From NCBI GenBank assembly GCA_944321455.1, contig CALULI010000002.1:213803-277802 (forward strand): a stretch of DNA of 64,000 bases. Direction: 5' to 3'. The notes under the pieces are model-generated. The model was not told where the DNA came from, did not search any database, and worked only from the letters and a program-made list of their open reading frames with translations. The position numbers and the translations under genes were made by a program. Each line of letters begins with the position of its first letter. Within the stretch, counting starts at the first letter, position 1. Shown in pieces: positions 44,347-52,724 of this stretch. This DNA comes from an uncultured Eggerthellaceae bacterium. Lineage in GTDB: Bacteria > Actinomycetota > Coriobacteriia > Coriobacteriales > Eggerthellaceae.

Positions 44347-45563
44347 TAGTTGCCTCCCTTCAGAACGTCATCGTCATACTTGCCGATTGACTCTTCAGGG
44401 TGCTTAGCATCCCATTCACGAATCTTCTCGAAATCAGCGCCACCCTTAGTACGGCCGGTCTTCTTCATACCGAAACCATGGATGATAAGTGCAGCAGCCA
44501 AAACACCCGTTACGGTCCAAGCAATAGCTTCAGGCTGAACGGTCAAGCCGCCAATGCGCAGATCGCGGAAGCGAGCACGGAATGGAGTGTTGGTTTCAAC
44601 CCAGTTTTCACCAGGGTTGTTTGGGTTTGCGGTACAGCAACCGATGCAAGGACCGCCTGATTCAACGCACCAGGAACGACGATGGTTCCAGCGCACGATA
44701 CCGCAGTTTGACTTGGTCTGAGGACCCCGACATCCCATTGGGTACAAGCAGTAATTCTTTGCTTCTTCTTCGGTACCGAAAGCGTAAACAAATTCGCCAT
44801 TTTCGAAGTGACCACGGCGTTCGCAGTTGTCATGAACCGTCTGATTGAACATAACTGCTGGCTTGTTTTCGCCATTGAGCTCTGGCAAGTTGCCAACAAG
44901 AATAGCGTCAACCAAAACAGCTTCGATCCATTCTGGGTTAACAGGGCAACCAGGAATATTAATAACTGGAGTATCAATTCCCTGCTTCTTCAGATACTGC
45001 TGAACACCAAGAGCATTTGATGGGTTTGGATGAGCAGCCACCCAACCACCGTTAACCGCACAAGAACCAACTGCAAGAACAGCATTAGCGTTAGCTGCTG
45101 CTTCTGCAAGATGATGAGTTCCAGGATGGTCAGCTACGCGCAATGCTTCGCCGTTCCAGCCTTCCAGTACTGCACCTTCATAAACGAGGATGTAGTTACC
45201 AGCTTCAATAGTTTGTGCCTTGGCTTCTTCCATAGACCAACCAGCTGCCGCTGAAAGCGTTTCGCAGTAGTTCAAAGAGATCATATCCAGAACAACTGTC
45301 GCAGGATCAGGAGCATCTGCCTGAGCAAAAGATTCAGTACAACCCGTGCAGGACGCGCCTTCGATCCAGATTACCGGGTACAATGCACCAGATTCAACGC
45401 CAATTACAGAATTCTCAATTGCCTGAGCAACGCGTGGAGCTGCCAGTTCGGAAAGGCCAGCTGCTACCGCAAGAGAGCCGCAAAGCTTCATAAAGCTACG
45501 ACGGGAAACACCACGAGCTTCAAGCATCTCGTAGAACCCTGACTTGGTAGTCTCAGTTACCAT
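44346..45563 (-). CDS. [NiFe] hydrogenase small subunit, Tat-exported
   Basis: 405 residues from ATG 45563, seven bases after AAGGAGG. A twin-arginine signal SRRSFMKL (Arg21-Arg22) precedes a hydrophobic stretch and ends near AQA. Mature-part cysteines that bind the proximal, medial and distal Fe-S clusters occur in CTGCTES, NIPGCPVNPEW, CERRGHF, GCRGPQTKSNC, and SGGPCIGCC. A C-terminal membrane helix (AIAWTVTGVLAAALIIHGFGM) anchors the dimer, so catalysis faces the outside. It transfers electrons from the NiFe site to cytochrome b. The large subunit is expected to be co-exported in complex with it, as it has no signal of its own. Confidence 0.96.
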   Translation of the reverse strand: MVTETTKSGFYEMLEARGVSRRSFMKLCGSLAVAAGLSELAAPRVAQAIENSVIGVESGALYPVIWIEGASCTGCTESFAQADAPDPATVVLDMISLNYCETLSAAAGWSMEEAKAQTIEAGNYILVYEGAVLEGWNGEALRVADHPGTHHLAEAAANANAVLAVGSCAVNGGWVAAHPNPSNALGVQQYLKKQGIDTPVINIPGCPVNPEWIEAVLVDAILVGNLPELNGENKPAVMFNQTVHDNCERRGHFENGEFVYAFGTEEEAKNYCLYPMGCRGPQTKSNCGIVRWNHRRSWCVESGGPCIGCCTANPNNPGENWVETNTPFRARFRDLRIGGLTVQPEAIAWTVTGVLAAALIIHGFGMKKTGRTKGGADFEKIREWDAKHPEESIGKYDDDVLKGGN

Positions 45564-45726
45564 GTGCACACCTCCTTTTTGGGTGTCCTTTATCCAGTAA
45601 AACTTCTGACCCTATTTTCATCGTTTTTCCACTAAATTTTCCTGATAAATCCAAGAAGTTAAGATAATTCCCGCCAATGGTCGTGAAATGTTACTTGCGT
45701 TTTTCGCGGTAACACAAATAGAGAAA

Positions 45727-45765
45727 AAACGATCCTGCACAAGATTGCTTCATGCAGGATCGTTT
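45727..45765 (-). terminator. Long hairpin, probable rubrerythrin terminator
   Basis: A perfect 13-bp stem (45727-45739 with 45753-45765) and 13-base loop. On the minus strand it is followed by TTTTCTC. It lies about 130 bases past the rubrerythrin stop and would also protect the hydrogenase promoter from read-through. Confidence 0.75.
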
Positions 45766-45850
45766 ACACAAAACTGAAAAAGTGTCCAAAAATATGCTGG
45801 TTTTCTCTTTGCAGCCATGACAAACATGACGTTTCTACGTAGCAGAATTA

Positions 45851-45870
45851 CCAACATTTTGGAATGTTGG
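45851..45870. terminator. Short hairpin after rubrerythrin
   Basis: CCAACATT and AATGTTGG form an 8-bp stem with a four-base loop, 24 bases after the rubrerythrin stop. There is little U-run, so it may be a minor terminator or a 3'-end stabiliser. Confidence 0.45.
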
Positions 45871-45893
45871 GTAACACTTCTGGTAAGAAAATC

Positions 45894-46433
45894 CTAGTAA
45901 TTTTCGGCGCGAATTTCAAAGTGAGCACGCGGATGAGCACACACTGGGCATACCTCAGGAGCTTCAGTGCCAATGTGGATATGACCACAGTTATTACACT
46001 TCCAAGCGTATACTTCACCACGCTTAAATACTTCGCCATTGTTGATGCGCTCAATCAGCTTGCGATAGCGCTCTTCATGTTCCTTTTCAACGCCAGCAAC
46101 GCCATCGAAAAGCTCAGCAATGTCGGCAAAACCCTCTTCACGAGCAGTCTTTGCGAATTCTGCATACATATCAGTCCACTCATAGTTTTCACCCTGAGCA
46201 GCATCCGCAAGGTTTTCAAGCGTGCTTGGCACCTTGCCACCATGCAATGCCTTGAACCACAGCTTCGCATGCTCTTTTTCGTTAAGAGCAGTTTCCTGGA
46301 AAATGTTTTGAATCTGAACGTATCCGTCCTTTTTAGCTTGGCTTGCATAGTACAGATATTTCGTATGCGCCTGAGATTCACCTGCAAACGCTTCCATTAA
46401 ATTCTTTTCAGTCTGAGACCCCTTCAGTTCCAT
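45894..46433 (-). CDS. rbr: Rubrerythrin
   Basis: 179 residues from ATG 46433 (AAAGGGGA upstream). The N-terminal ferritin-like diiron domain shows the ligand motifs EKEH (NEKEHAKLW) and EHEER, plus an early Glu in [13 protein letters not shown]-terminal rubredoxin domain has the two Fe-binding pairs CNNCG and CPVCA. It reduces hydrogen peroxide to water with electrons from NADH via rubredoxin and is a standard oxygen defence of strict anaerobes. Single-gene unit, convergent with nothing nearby and divergent from pheA. Confidence 0.96.
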   Translation of the reverse strand: MELKGSQTEKNLMEAFAGESQAHTKYLYYASQAKKDGYVQIQNIFQETALNEKEHAKLWFKALHGGKVPSTLENLADAAQGENYEWTDMYAEFAKTAREEGFADIAELFDGVAGVEKEHEERYRKLIERINNGEVFKRGEVYAWKCNNCGHIHIGTEAPEVCPVCAHPRAHFEIRAENY

Positions 46434-46535
46434 GAAATCCCCTTTCACTTATGGTTTGGAATATATCGTAAGTATAACGCTTGGCGAAGTGATTGTGCGG
46501 TATCATGGGTGCACGCAAAACAAGAAAGGACAACC

Positions 46536-47387
46536 ATGACTGAAACAACGACGATCGCCTACCTTGCCCCTCGCGGTACCTATTCAGACGAAGCTGCGCG
46601 GATCTTCGCTTCTAAAATGAATTGCGAAAATCCTGAGTTTATTCAGTGTCCTTCCTTTAATGAAATCTACGATGCGGTGGAACGTGGCAAATGCATGTTT
46701 GGTGTCATGCCGATGGAAAACTCCTTGGAAGGTGCCGTAACGGCAACGCTTGATGCCTTTGCCTTCCGCAGTGGTGTTTCTATCGTAGGTTCAGTTATTT
46801 TGAACATCCATCACTGTTTACTGCTCAACCCTGAAGCCACCTTCGAAGACATCACCACCATTGCAAGTCATCCTCAGGGCATGGGTCAGTGCCGCCGCTA
46901 CTTAAATGAGCATTTCCCTACCAAAAAACGTGTTTCTGCTTCTTCAACTGCTGAAGCAGCTCAAATGGCTTCAGAAGATAAGCATATTGCTGCCATTGCT
47001 AGCAAATTTGCTGGTGAGCTATTTGACTGCAGACTTGAAGAAGAAGGCGTTGAAGACCACTGGGGCAACCAAACCCAGTTTGTACTGATTGCACGCCAAG
47101 GACATCCACCCGTGATAGAGGGCAGTAAGCTGAAAACCTCTTTGGCACTCTTCTTGGATGCTGACAAGCCTGGCGCTCTTTTGATGATCTTGTCTGAGTT
47201 TGCCTATGCAGGCATCAACCTGACAAAGATTCAGTCGCGTCCTACCAAGCAGGGCTTAGGCAACTACATGTTCTTCGTTGATATTGATGGCAGCCAAAAT
47301 GATGTGGCGGTAAAAACAGCTCTTGATTGCTTACGCTTGAAGCTACGCGAAGTAAAGGTACTGGGCACGTATCCCCTCTTTGATTAG
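46536..47387 (+). CDS. pheA: Prephenate dehydratase
   Basis: 283 residues from ATG 46536 (AGAAAGGA upstream). It is a stand-alone dehydratase with a C-terminal ACT domain and no chorismate mutase part. It has AYLAPRGTYSDEAA at the N-terminus and GNQTQFVLI where most members have N-x-T-R-F. The ACT domain shows KPGALLMILSEFA and QSRPTKQGLGNYMFF, where ESRP is usual. It converts prephenate to phenylpyruvate in phenylalanine biosynthesis. The Arg-to-Gln and Glu-to-Gln changes touch the catalytic and Phe-binding motifs respectively. Single gene, ending at a terminator shared with the convergent mutY-like gene. Confidence 0.88.
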   Translation: MTETTTIAYLAPRGTYSDEAARIFASKMNCENPEFIQCPSFNEIYDAVERGKCMFGVMPMENSLEGAVTATLDAFAFRSGVSIVGSVILNIHHCLLLNPEATFEDITTIASHPQGMGQCRRYLNEHFPTKKRVSASSTAEAAQMASEDKHIAAIASKFAGELFDCRLEEEGVEDHWGNQTQFVLIARQGHPPVIEGSKLKTSLALFLDADKPGALLMILSEFAYAGINLTKIQSRPTKQGLGNYMFFVDIDGSQNDVAVKTALDCLRLKLREVKVLGTYPLFD

Positions 47388-47514
47388 CACTCAAGCTGGC
47401 ATGCTGCGCCGCGCTCGGTCATGCACACCACGCGCGGTAACTAAGACAAACCTCATCATTGATGAAGTAATCATTGACGAAGCGTCATGCGAACACACGA
47501 TGATATCAAACAAC

Positions 47515-47545
47515 AACCCGCTATTTCGCAATGAAGTAGCGGGTT
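47515..47545 (+). terminator. Terminator shared by pheA and the mutY-like gene
   Basis: A 9-bp stem (47515-47523 with 47537-47545) followed by TTTT on the plus strand. The left arm contains the stop codon of the convergent mutY-like gene and the loop encodes its last residues. It is a clear plus-strand terminator for pheA and may also act on the minus strand. Confidence 0.85.
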
Positions 47546-48444
47546 TTTTCGTATGAATCTTCCGTGTTATCTGTGCTCGCATCGGCACAAAGAAAGCCTT
47601 CAGAAACAAGGCGCTCAACAAGAGCTCCTACTACAGAATCATCAAGATTATCGCGACCGTGGCTAGCTTCGAATTCGTCAAGTTCACGCTTGATATCTAC
47701 AAAACGCATTCCAGGACTTGCAAGAACCATACGAATGATTTCCGCGCGCTTTTGGCGGCGTGAACCTTCAAAAGCTGATTGCTTCGTGTGATGCTTGGAG
47801 CGACGACTAGGGTTGGCAATCGTAGCCTTCAGGTAGGCGCCATAATCAAGGAGCGCATAATACCATCCTCGTGGGTTAGAGAAAGACGTTGTCTGAGCCA
47901 CCAACGGCTCAAGACGCTTATCTGAAACATCTACTTCATCAGGGAAAAAGTGATGAAGGAAAACCGTTCGCACATTCGTTTCAAGATAAAGTGCTGGTTT
48001 GTTGTAAGCAAAGCACAGCACTCCTGCTGCTGTTGCCTTGCCAATACCAGGCAACGCAATCAGATCATCGTAGGTTTGAGGCAGTTGGCCATTCCAATCA
48101 CGTGCACAAATCTCCGCTGTCTGCTTCAAGGCAAGAGCACGCCTGTTATAACCGAGGCCTTGCCATAGCTCCAGCACTAAAGCCGTGTCTGCCGCCGCAA
48201 GAGCATCCAAACTCGGAAACGTAGCCAAAAAGCGCTCCCAATACTTCAGAACACGGCTTACTTGTGTCTGCTGGAGCATGATTTCAGAAACCAGGACTGC
48301 ATACGGATCATCAACATTGCGCCAAGGCAAGTCGCGCCAATGGATCTTACCTTCTTGCCAGATAAGGTCAATGAAAGATTGTTCTTCTAAGGACAGGCTC
48401 TCTTGCAGCTCACGTGCGTAGCCTGCCACCATTGTTTCAGTCAT
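47521..48444 (-). CDS. MutY-like HhH-GPD adenine glycosylase without Fe-S cluster
   Basis: 307 residues. The catalytic Glu54 sits in the classical WRNVDDPYAVLVSEIMLQQTQ context and the HhH is LPGIGKATA (131-139), as in MutY monofunctional glycosylases. Two departures are visible. The position normally occupied by catalytic Asp (LDGNVKRV) reads LETNVRTV (Glu155). The C-x6-C-x2-C-x5-C Fe-S loop is missing: residues 201-225 contain no Cys. The C-terminal 90 residues are a small winged-helix-like segment rather than the NUDIX-like MutT domain that recognises 8-oxoG. It probably removes a mispaired adenine, but substrate range is uncertain. It lies 10 bases after the Rrf2 gene. Confidence 0.75.
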   Translation of the reverse strand: MTETMVAGYARELQESLSLEEQSFIDLIWQEGKIHWRDLPWRNVDDPYAVLVSEIMLQQTQVSRVLKYWERFLATFPSLDALAAADTALVLELWQGLGYNRRALALKQTAEICARDWNGQLPQTYDDLIALPGIGKATAAGVLCFAYNKPALYLETNVRTVFLHHFFPDEVDVSDKRLEPLVAQTTSFSNPRGWYYALLDYGAYLKATIANPSRRSKHHTKQSAFEGSRRQKRAEIIRMVLASPGMRFVDIKRELDEFEASHGRDNLDDSVVGALVERLVSEGFLCADASTDNTEDSYEKTRYFIAK

Positions 48445-48454
48445 CTGGTTGGAC

Positions 48455-48901
48455 CTAAAACGATTTCAAAGACAGCGCTTTCTTGAAAGCAGGATGATCG
48501 GAACCATACTCAAACAGATCAGCCAAGGTAATGGAACTAAAGAGAGCATGCACAAGAGAATCTGCCACAACCCACGCACAGTTAAAGACACAGTCCTCCT
48601 TGTGCTCACACACAAAGCCAGGATCTGCGCAGGGAGCCATAGAAACCGCACCCTTCATGGTGGTAAGCAAATCAAACAAGGTTGTTTTACTAGGATCACA
48701 CGCAAGCGTTAAACCGCCGCGCGCACCACGATTGGTCTTCAGATACCCTTCTTTAACCAAATCATGCTGAATGCTTCGAGCAAACGAATAAGGGATATTC
48801 TCACGTTCAGCAACATCAGCAATAGATATGAAAGAATCGCCGCGTTCATATGCTGCACGAAGGATTCGACAGGCGTAATCACATCGACGCGTAATTTCCA
48901 T
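48455..48901 (-). CDS. Rrf2-family transcriptional regulator
   Basis: 148 residues. The N-terminal winged helix (ITRRCDYACRILRAAYERGDSFISIADVAERENIP...) is typical of Rrf2/IscR/NsrR. A Cys-rich loop C-x6-C-x5-C-x3-C at about residues 95-115 could bind an Fe-S cluster, so it may sense iron, NO or redox state. It starts seven bases after the AAA-like gene stop and ends 10 bases before the mutY-like gene, so the three form an operon. Its targets are not visible; autoregulation of the operon is possible. Confidence 0.88.
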   Translation of the reverse strand: MEITRRCDYACRILRAAYERGDSFISIADVAERENIPYSFARSIQHDLVKEGYLKTNRGARGGLTLACDPSKTTLFDLLTTMKGAVSMAPCADPGFVCEHKEDCVFNCAWVVADSLVHALFSSITLADLFEYGSDHPAFKKALSLKSF

Positions 48902-48908
48902 TGGTTAT

Positions 48909-50537
48909 TCAGCCTTTCAAAAGATCATCGAGGTTGTCAATTTCTTTGCTAAACGACTCCGCAACAAAATCTTCCATCTTTGCATACAAAGACGAATCAA
49001 GCGGCTGGAAGTTAGCAAGGCGACGAACCATGTCCTCAGTATTGACAGCGCAATACTCCTGTTTTTCCAAACTATTTCGATATGCCTCATCTACAGCATC
49101 AGCTGCCGCAGCAATCAATTCAAAGCGCGACATGCCTCGAGAAAATTCGGTCATCTGACGAACGGGAAGACCACGCATGGAGGGATGCTCTTTTTGAATG
49201 GCCTGCCAAATATGCTTGCGCTCTTCGTCAGTTGGATAGTCAATCGTGATCACACGACATGATCCAATAAGGTCAATAAAATACGGATCTATATCATCAA
49301 CGTGCTCACACGTAATCAAAACCGTCACTTCAGAGCTTTCAAGCGCCGAGTGGATGAGCGAAAGCGCCTCACGTGCCCCACGAGAAAGCTGCGCTTGAAG
49401 AAGACTTTGCATATCTTCATCATCGTCTTCACCAGGCGTTGGCAGGGCCCACTGATCAAAGTCTTCCAGTAACAATACAGTAGGAGACTCAAAGCCAGCC
49501 TGTGCAAGAGATGCCAAACGCGACTTGAAATCAGGTGATGCCATAACAAAGAGCACAGGCTGTCCTGATGCATTGCGATCAAGGCGCATGCGAACCGCAG
49601 GAAGTCCCAGCTCCCCTACGGTTGCTGCCATAAAGTAGTTAGCATCTTCGCGCGACTCTGAACGAAACAGAACCGTTCCCAACTGCGGCATACGGGCAAG
49701 ACCGTGACGGAAGTTAAGCATGCGAACGAAAGCCTGGAATTCTTCATCATGGGAACGACCAACGCCAAGCTTGTGCATTTGCTCAATAGCACGGTCAAAA
49801 CCAACAATGGCACGATAATCAAAGCGAGGCGCATGTTGTGCGCTCTTGCCTTTTGCTTCCTTTTTCTGAGCAGTCTTCTTTTTTGAAGCGCCGCTAGGAC
49901 GAGGAATAACAAACGATGTCGAACGAACGGGCTTAGCTTCCTGCGCTTTAGGTTCTTCGTGAGCTTCAGCAGGTTCCGCTTTAGCTTCAGTATCTTCTGC
50001 GCTAGCTTCAGACGCCTGGTTCTGAGCGTCAGTAGCTTTTGCTTGGCTTTCAAGAGCCTGCACAAAATCTTCGATATGACCAGACATATCATGGTCAGAC
50101 TCATCGAAGTGATAGAGAACTTCTGGACCCATACTCATGAGATCTTGGCTGACCATATCAGCCATGTCTTCAATTGCCTCACGCGTAAAGCCATATTCTT
50201 CTAATTTATCGAAAGCCAGCTGCTGCAGTTCTTCTGCACGATCCATCATTTCGTCAGCAGTCCAAAATGGCTCCATCTTTTCAAAAATATATTCAGCAAG
50301 AGAACGCTGCTTGGTGGCAATAGCTAAATCCCATGCACGTCCCATGCCTTCAAGCACGGCGTCGCTCGGTACAATGTTTTCAGTAAAAGCACGCTCAAAA
50401 GCCGCAAGGTAAAGATGCACTCCTAAGATCTTGTCCCCTGCATTCACCGCGATAGCTGCACGCTTGAGATAATCTGCAGAAGAATTCGATCGATTATCCT
50501 GATAAGGAGCATTGCAGGAATTTGCATCATTTTCCAT
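48909..50537 (-). CDS. AAA-like protein lacking a P-loop
   Basis: 542 residues. The N-terminal 150 are helical repeats of TPR-like character, then a low-complexity Ala/Glu/Gln linker (165-235) and a C-terminal AAA+-like domain (about 240-540). The Walker A position (about 288-301) reads TVLFRSESREDANY, with no GxxGxGK[ST]. Walker B-like TVLLLEDFD (353-361) and sensor-1-like TVLITCEH (405-412) remain, followed by DDIDPYFIDLIGSCRVITIDYPTDEER, which matches the AAA lid context, but the usual Arg finger is lost. The protein is probably unable to hydrolyse ATP and may be a scaffold. AAGGAGG precedes the ATG. First gene of the unit with Rrf2 and mutY-like. Confidence 0.7.
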   Translation of the reverse strand: MENDANSCNAPYQDNRSNSSADYLKRAAIAVNAGDKILGVHLYLAAFERAFTENIVPSDAVLEGMGRAWDLAIATKQRSLAEYIFEKMEPFWTADEMMDRAEELQQLAFDKLEEYGFTREAIEDMADMVSQDLMSMGPEVLYHFDESDHDMSGHIEDFVQALESQAKATDAQNQASEASAEDTEAKAEPAEAHEEPKAQEAKPVRSTSFVIPRPSGASKKKTAQKKEAKGKSAQHAPRFDYRAIVGFDRAIEQMHKLGVGRSHDEEFQAFVRMLNFRHGLARMPQLGTVLFRSESREDANYFMAATVGELGLPAVRMRLDRNASGQPVLFVMASPDFKSRLASLAQAGFESPTVLLLEDFDQWALPTPGEDDDEDMQSLLQAQLSRGAREALSLIHSALESSEVTVLITCEHVDDIDPYFIDLIGSCRVITIDYPTDEERKHIWQAIQKEHPSMRGLPVRQMTEFSRGMSRFELIAAAADAVDEAYRNSLEKQEYCAVNTEDMVRRLANFQPLDSSLYAKMEDFVAESFSKEIDNLDDLLKG

Positions 50538-50704
50538 AGCAATTAACCTCCTTCAAGCTCTTTTTGAATAGTGATATATTGTAGAACGCTTTAGGCCCTA
50601 TAAGGACTATAACTTTATTATTCGCTAAATCATCACAGCTTTAGTAACAATTAAAAAACCTTTAACGAGAAGACCATTTCCCCATTGACGTTCTGAGCAA
50701 GGGA

Positions 50705-51388
50705 TTAATCTTGCCAATCAAGAATTGACCATCCCAATTTATGAGCTGTTCGGCGAAGCGGACGATCAGGGGTAACCGCGCAAGGATGCTGAGCAACCTC
50801 AAGCATGGGTCTATCCGAATGATGATCCCCATATGCATTAACCAGCACCCAGCCATTCTTACCATAACGCTCATCGGCATACTCACGAACAAGGCGAATT
50901 TTTTCAGCGCCTTCAACGGGCGTGCCATCAACCAGGCGCGTGTAGTGGCCGCGATCATCAACCTGCATACGCGTAGAAAACTGATGGGTAAAAGCGTGGT
51001 CTTTCATAGCTTCAAGGATGATGGGCTCAAATGTTGCCGAAACCACCCACACTTCACGTCCTAAAGAACGATGGTGGCGAATTGCTTCATCAGCTTGAGA
51101 GCGAAAGCGCTTCGCAACTTCTTGGTGATAAAAGCGAGCAATCAGGCTATCGGCTTCTTCGCGCGTCATATCTACAAAAGCAGAAAACACCAAACCGCGA
51201 ACCCAGCTTTCATTCTGAGGCAAGCGAAGTTTATAACAGAGAGCCCACAGACCAATCTGCGTTACAACCGTTTTCCGAAGAAGTCCTTCACGCCAGAGAA
51301 AGCGCACAAGAAGAACTGGTGAATTACCAGAGATAGACGTTCCGTCGAAGTCAAATACAACTATTTCTTGGGGCGAAGACTGAGCCAT
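50705..51388 (-). CDS. HAD-IB family phosphatase
   Basis: 227 residues from ATG 51388 (AGGAAAGG upstream). It is a HAD hydrolase with motif I FDFDGTSIS (nucleophile Asp and acid Asp), motif II VVSATF (Ser/Thr), motif III Lys near VEGAEKIRL, and motif IV AYGDHHSDRPML. The cap between motifs I and II matches the HAD-IB/SerB-like group. Substrates in this group are phosphoserine, lipid phosphates or sugar phosphates; it cannot be narrowed here. It lies directly downstream of tRNA-Asp but is separated from it by a terminator. Confidence 0.85.
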   Translation of the reverse strand: MAQSSPQEIVVFDFDGTSISGNSPVLLVRFLWREGLLRKTVVTQIGLWALCYKLRLPQNESWVRGLVFSAFVDMTREEADSLIARFYHQEVAKRFRSQADEAIRHHRSLGREVWVVSATFEPIILEAMKDHAFTHQFSTRMQVDDRGHYTRLVDGTPVEGAEKIRLVREYADERYGKNGWVLVNAYGDHHSDRPMLEVAQHPCAVTPDRPLRRTAHKLGWSILDWQD

Positions 51389-51462
51389 TAACGCCTTTCC
51401 TGCACGTAGTGAATCATGTGTTTTCACTATATCATTACAGACAATAAGAGCTGACAACAAAA

Positions 51463-51482
51463 AAGCTCCCCGAAGGGAGCTT
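51463..51482 (-). terminator. Terminator of tRNA-Asp
   Basis: AAGCTCCC and GGGAGCTT form an 8-bp stem with a UUCG loop on the minus strand, followed by TTTT. It starts 12 bases after the tRNA 3' end. Confidence 0.9.
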
Positions 51483-51494
51483 GCCTCTTAAAAC

Positions 51495-51571
<77 letters not shown>

Positions 51572-51591
51572 GTGCTGCAACAGCGAAAGTT

Positions 51592-51597
51592 ATTGTA
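51592..51597 (-). promoter_or_regulatory. -10 box of the tRNA-Asp promoter
   Basis: TACAAT on the minus strand lies about 20 bases upstream of the tRNA 5' end, with TTGCAT 18 bases further up as a weak -35. Spacing to the tRNA fits, but the -35 match is poor. Confidence 0.4.
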
Positions 51598-51667
51598 CAT
51601 GACTAACCAAACACTATGCAAGAACTTTTTTAAAAAATTTCACCAAAAATTTCAGCCCTGATAGAAA

Positions 51668-52714
51668 TTAGCGTCTAACAGCATTAACGGCTTGTTTGAC
51701 AGCTGAAATAGCCGTTGGAGCAACCTTTGTTTTAACAACAGCGGCAGCCTTTCGCGCTGAAGGTCCAACAGCTTCTTTCGCTTTTTGGAAGCCAGGCACA
51801 TCTGCAATAAACGTCCCCGCCTTAATCAGCGCATCACGTGTTGAGCCAACAACAGCAGCAAGACCTGCAATGTTTCCGCCCTGCTCAAAATACTCAAGTG
51901 CTGCCTTGCCAATGGCTGTTGTGCCTGCATATCCCATAGCGCCTTTAATTGCCCAACCAAGAGCAGGAACAACCGCAACTGCCTGACGGGCAACACCACG
52001 GCATACAAGAGCACCTACGAGCACACCAGCAAGCTCTTTAACGCGCTCAGGCTCCAACGGGTATCCATACGCTGCTGCGATCTGTAAGACCATTTTTGCT
52101 TGATTAAGTGTCATAACGGGCATATCAGCGCCAGGAACAAACACCACAACGCCAACACCCGCATTCTGAATAGCGGTACGCGTAATGATATGCTGCGCCA
52201 ACGGACGGCGCACAAACGGATATGCGAGCGAAAAGGCGAGGCTCTTTTCGCGATCAGTCTCAACAATCCACATGCCAATATGATCAGCCAGGCGAGCTTG
52301 AACCTCTTTATCATTGATGCTTCCCTGAGGAACAACCAAATCCTTTTCAGGGAGTGCGACACCACTTGCCTGAGCACAGAAGCGAATCTGCTCTGCTGAT
52401 TCGGCAACAACCAAAACAGCACTACCCGCATGTCTAAACGTCTGAGCAAGAACGGTGATTTCATCAGAAGAGCCCGCAGCAATCACCGTGATGTCAGCCT
52501 TAAGCGATGTATCGGGCTTCTGAGTTGGAAAATAGCTCATCATGACACGTGAATGAGCGGCCTGACTATTGAATCCTGCACGAATAAATGCCTGAAAATC
52601 AGGGCTTACCGTTTCATCAATCAAAACATTAACCGAAACAGGTGTTGTCTTTGCCTTTTCAATGTCAAATGCGGCCGATAATAAGGCTCGTATATCCAGA
52701 GGAATCTTTGCCAT
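51668..52714 (-). CDS. DUF697-domain protein
   Basis: 348 residues from ATG 52714 (AAAGGAGG upstream). The first 190 residues form an alternating strand/helix domain resembling a nucleotide-binding fold (VIAAGSSDEITVLAQTF, SAVLVVAES), but no P-loop is present. A DUF697/YcjF-like region (about 205-300) follows, with LNQAKMVLQIAAAYGYPLEPER and two glycine-rich amphipathic or membrane helices. The C-terminus is a basic Lys/Ala-rich tail. DUF697 proteins often partner GTPases of membrane or envelope function. It is last in the mre-mrdA-rodA operon, with a 10-base gap after rodA. Function unknown. Confidence 0.75.
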   Translation of the reverse strand: MAKIPLDIRALLSAAFDIEKAKTTPVSVNVLIDETVSPDFQAFIRAGFNSQAAHSRVMMSYFPTQKPDTSLKADITVIAAGSSDEITVLAQTFRHAGSAVLVVAESAEQIRFCAQASGVALPEKDLVVPQGSINDKEVQARLADHIGMWIVETDREKSLAFSLAYPFVRRPLAQHIITRTAIQNAGVGVVVFVPGADMPVMTLNQAKMVLQIAAAYGYPLEPERVKELAGVLVGALVCRGVARQAVAVVPALGWAIKGAMGYAGTTAIGKAALEYFEQGGNIAGLAAVVGSTRDALIKAGTFIADVPGFQKAKEAVGPSARKAAAVVKTKVAPTAISAVKQAVNAVRR

Positions 52715-52724
52715 TAGCCCTCCT

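Larger units (their letters stand above)
45564..45893. other. Regulatory spacer between rubrerythrin and hydrogenase genes
   Basis: About 330 bases without a gene. The left 150 bases (AT-rich) should hold the minus-strand hydrogenase promoter; I could not assign -35/-10 boxes. The right half contains two hairpins that follow the rubrerythrin gene (45727-45765 and 45851-45870). Confidence 0.6.

Noticed and set aside
45600..45660. FNR/CRP-like half-sites upstream of the hydrogenase operon (TTGGA...ATCAG on the minus strand)
   Set aside because: Arms are off by one in spacing and not complementary enough to the TTGAT-N4-ATCAA consensus.
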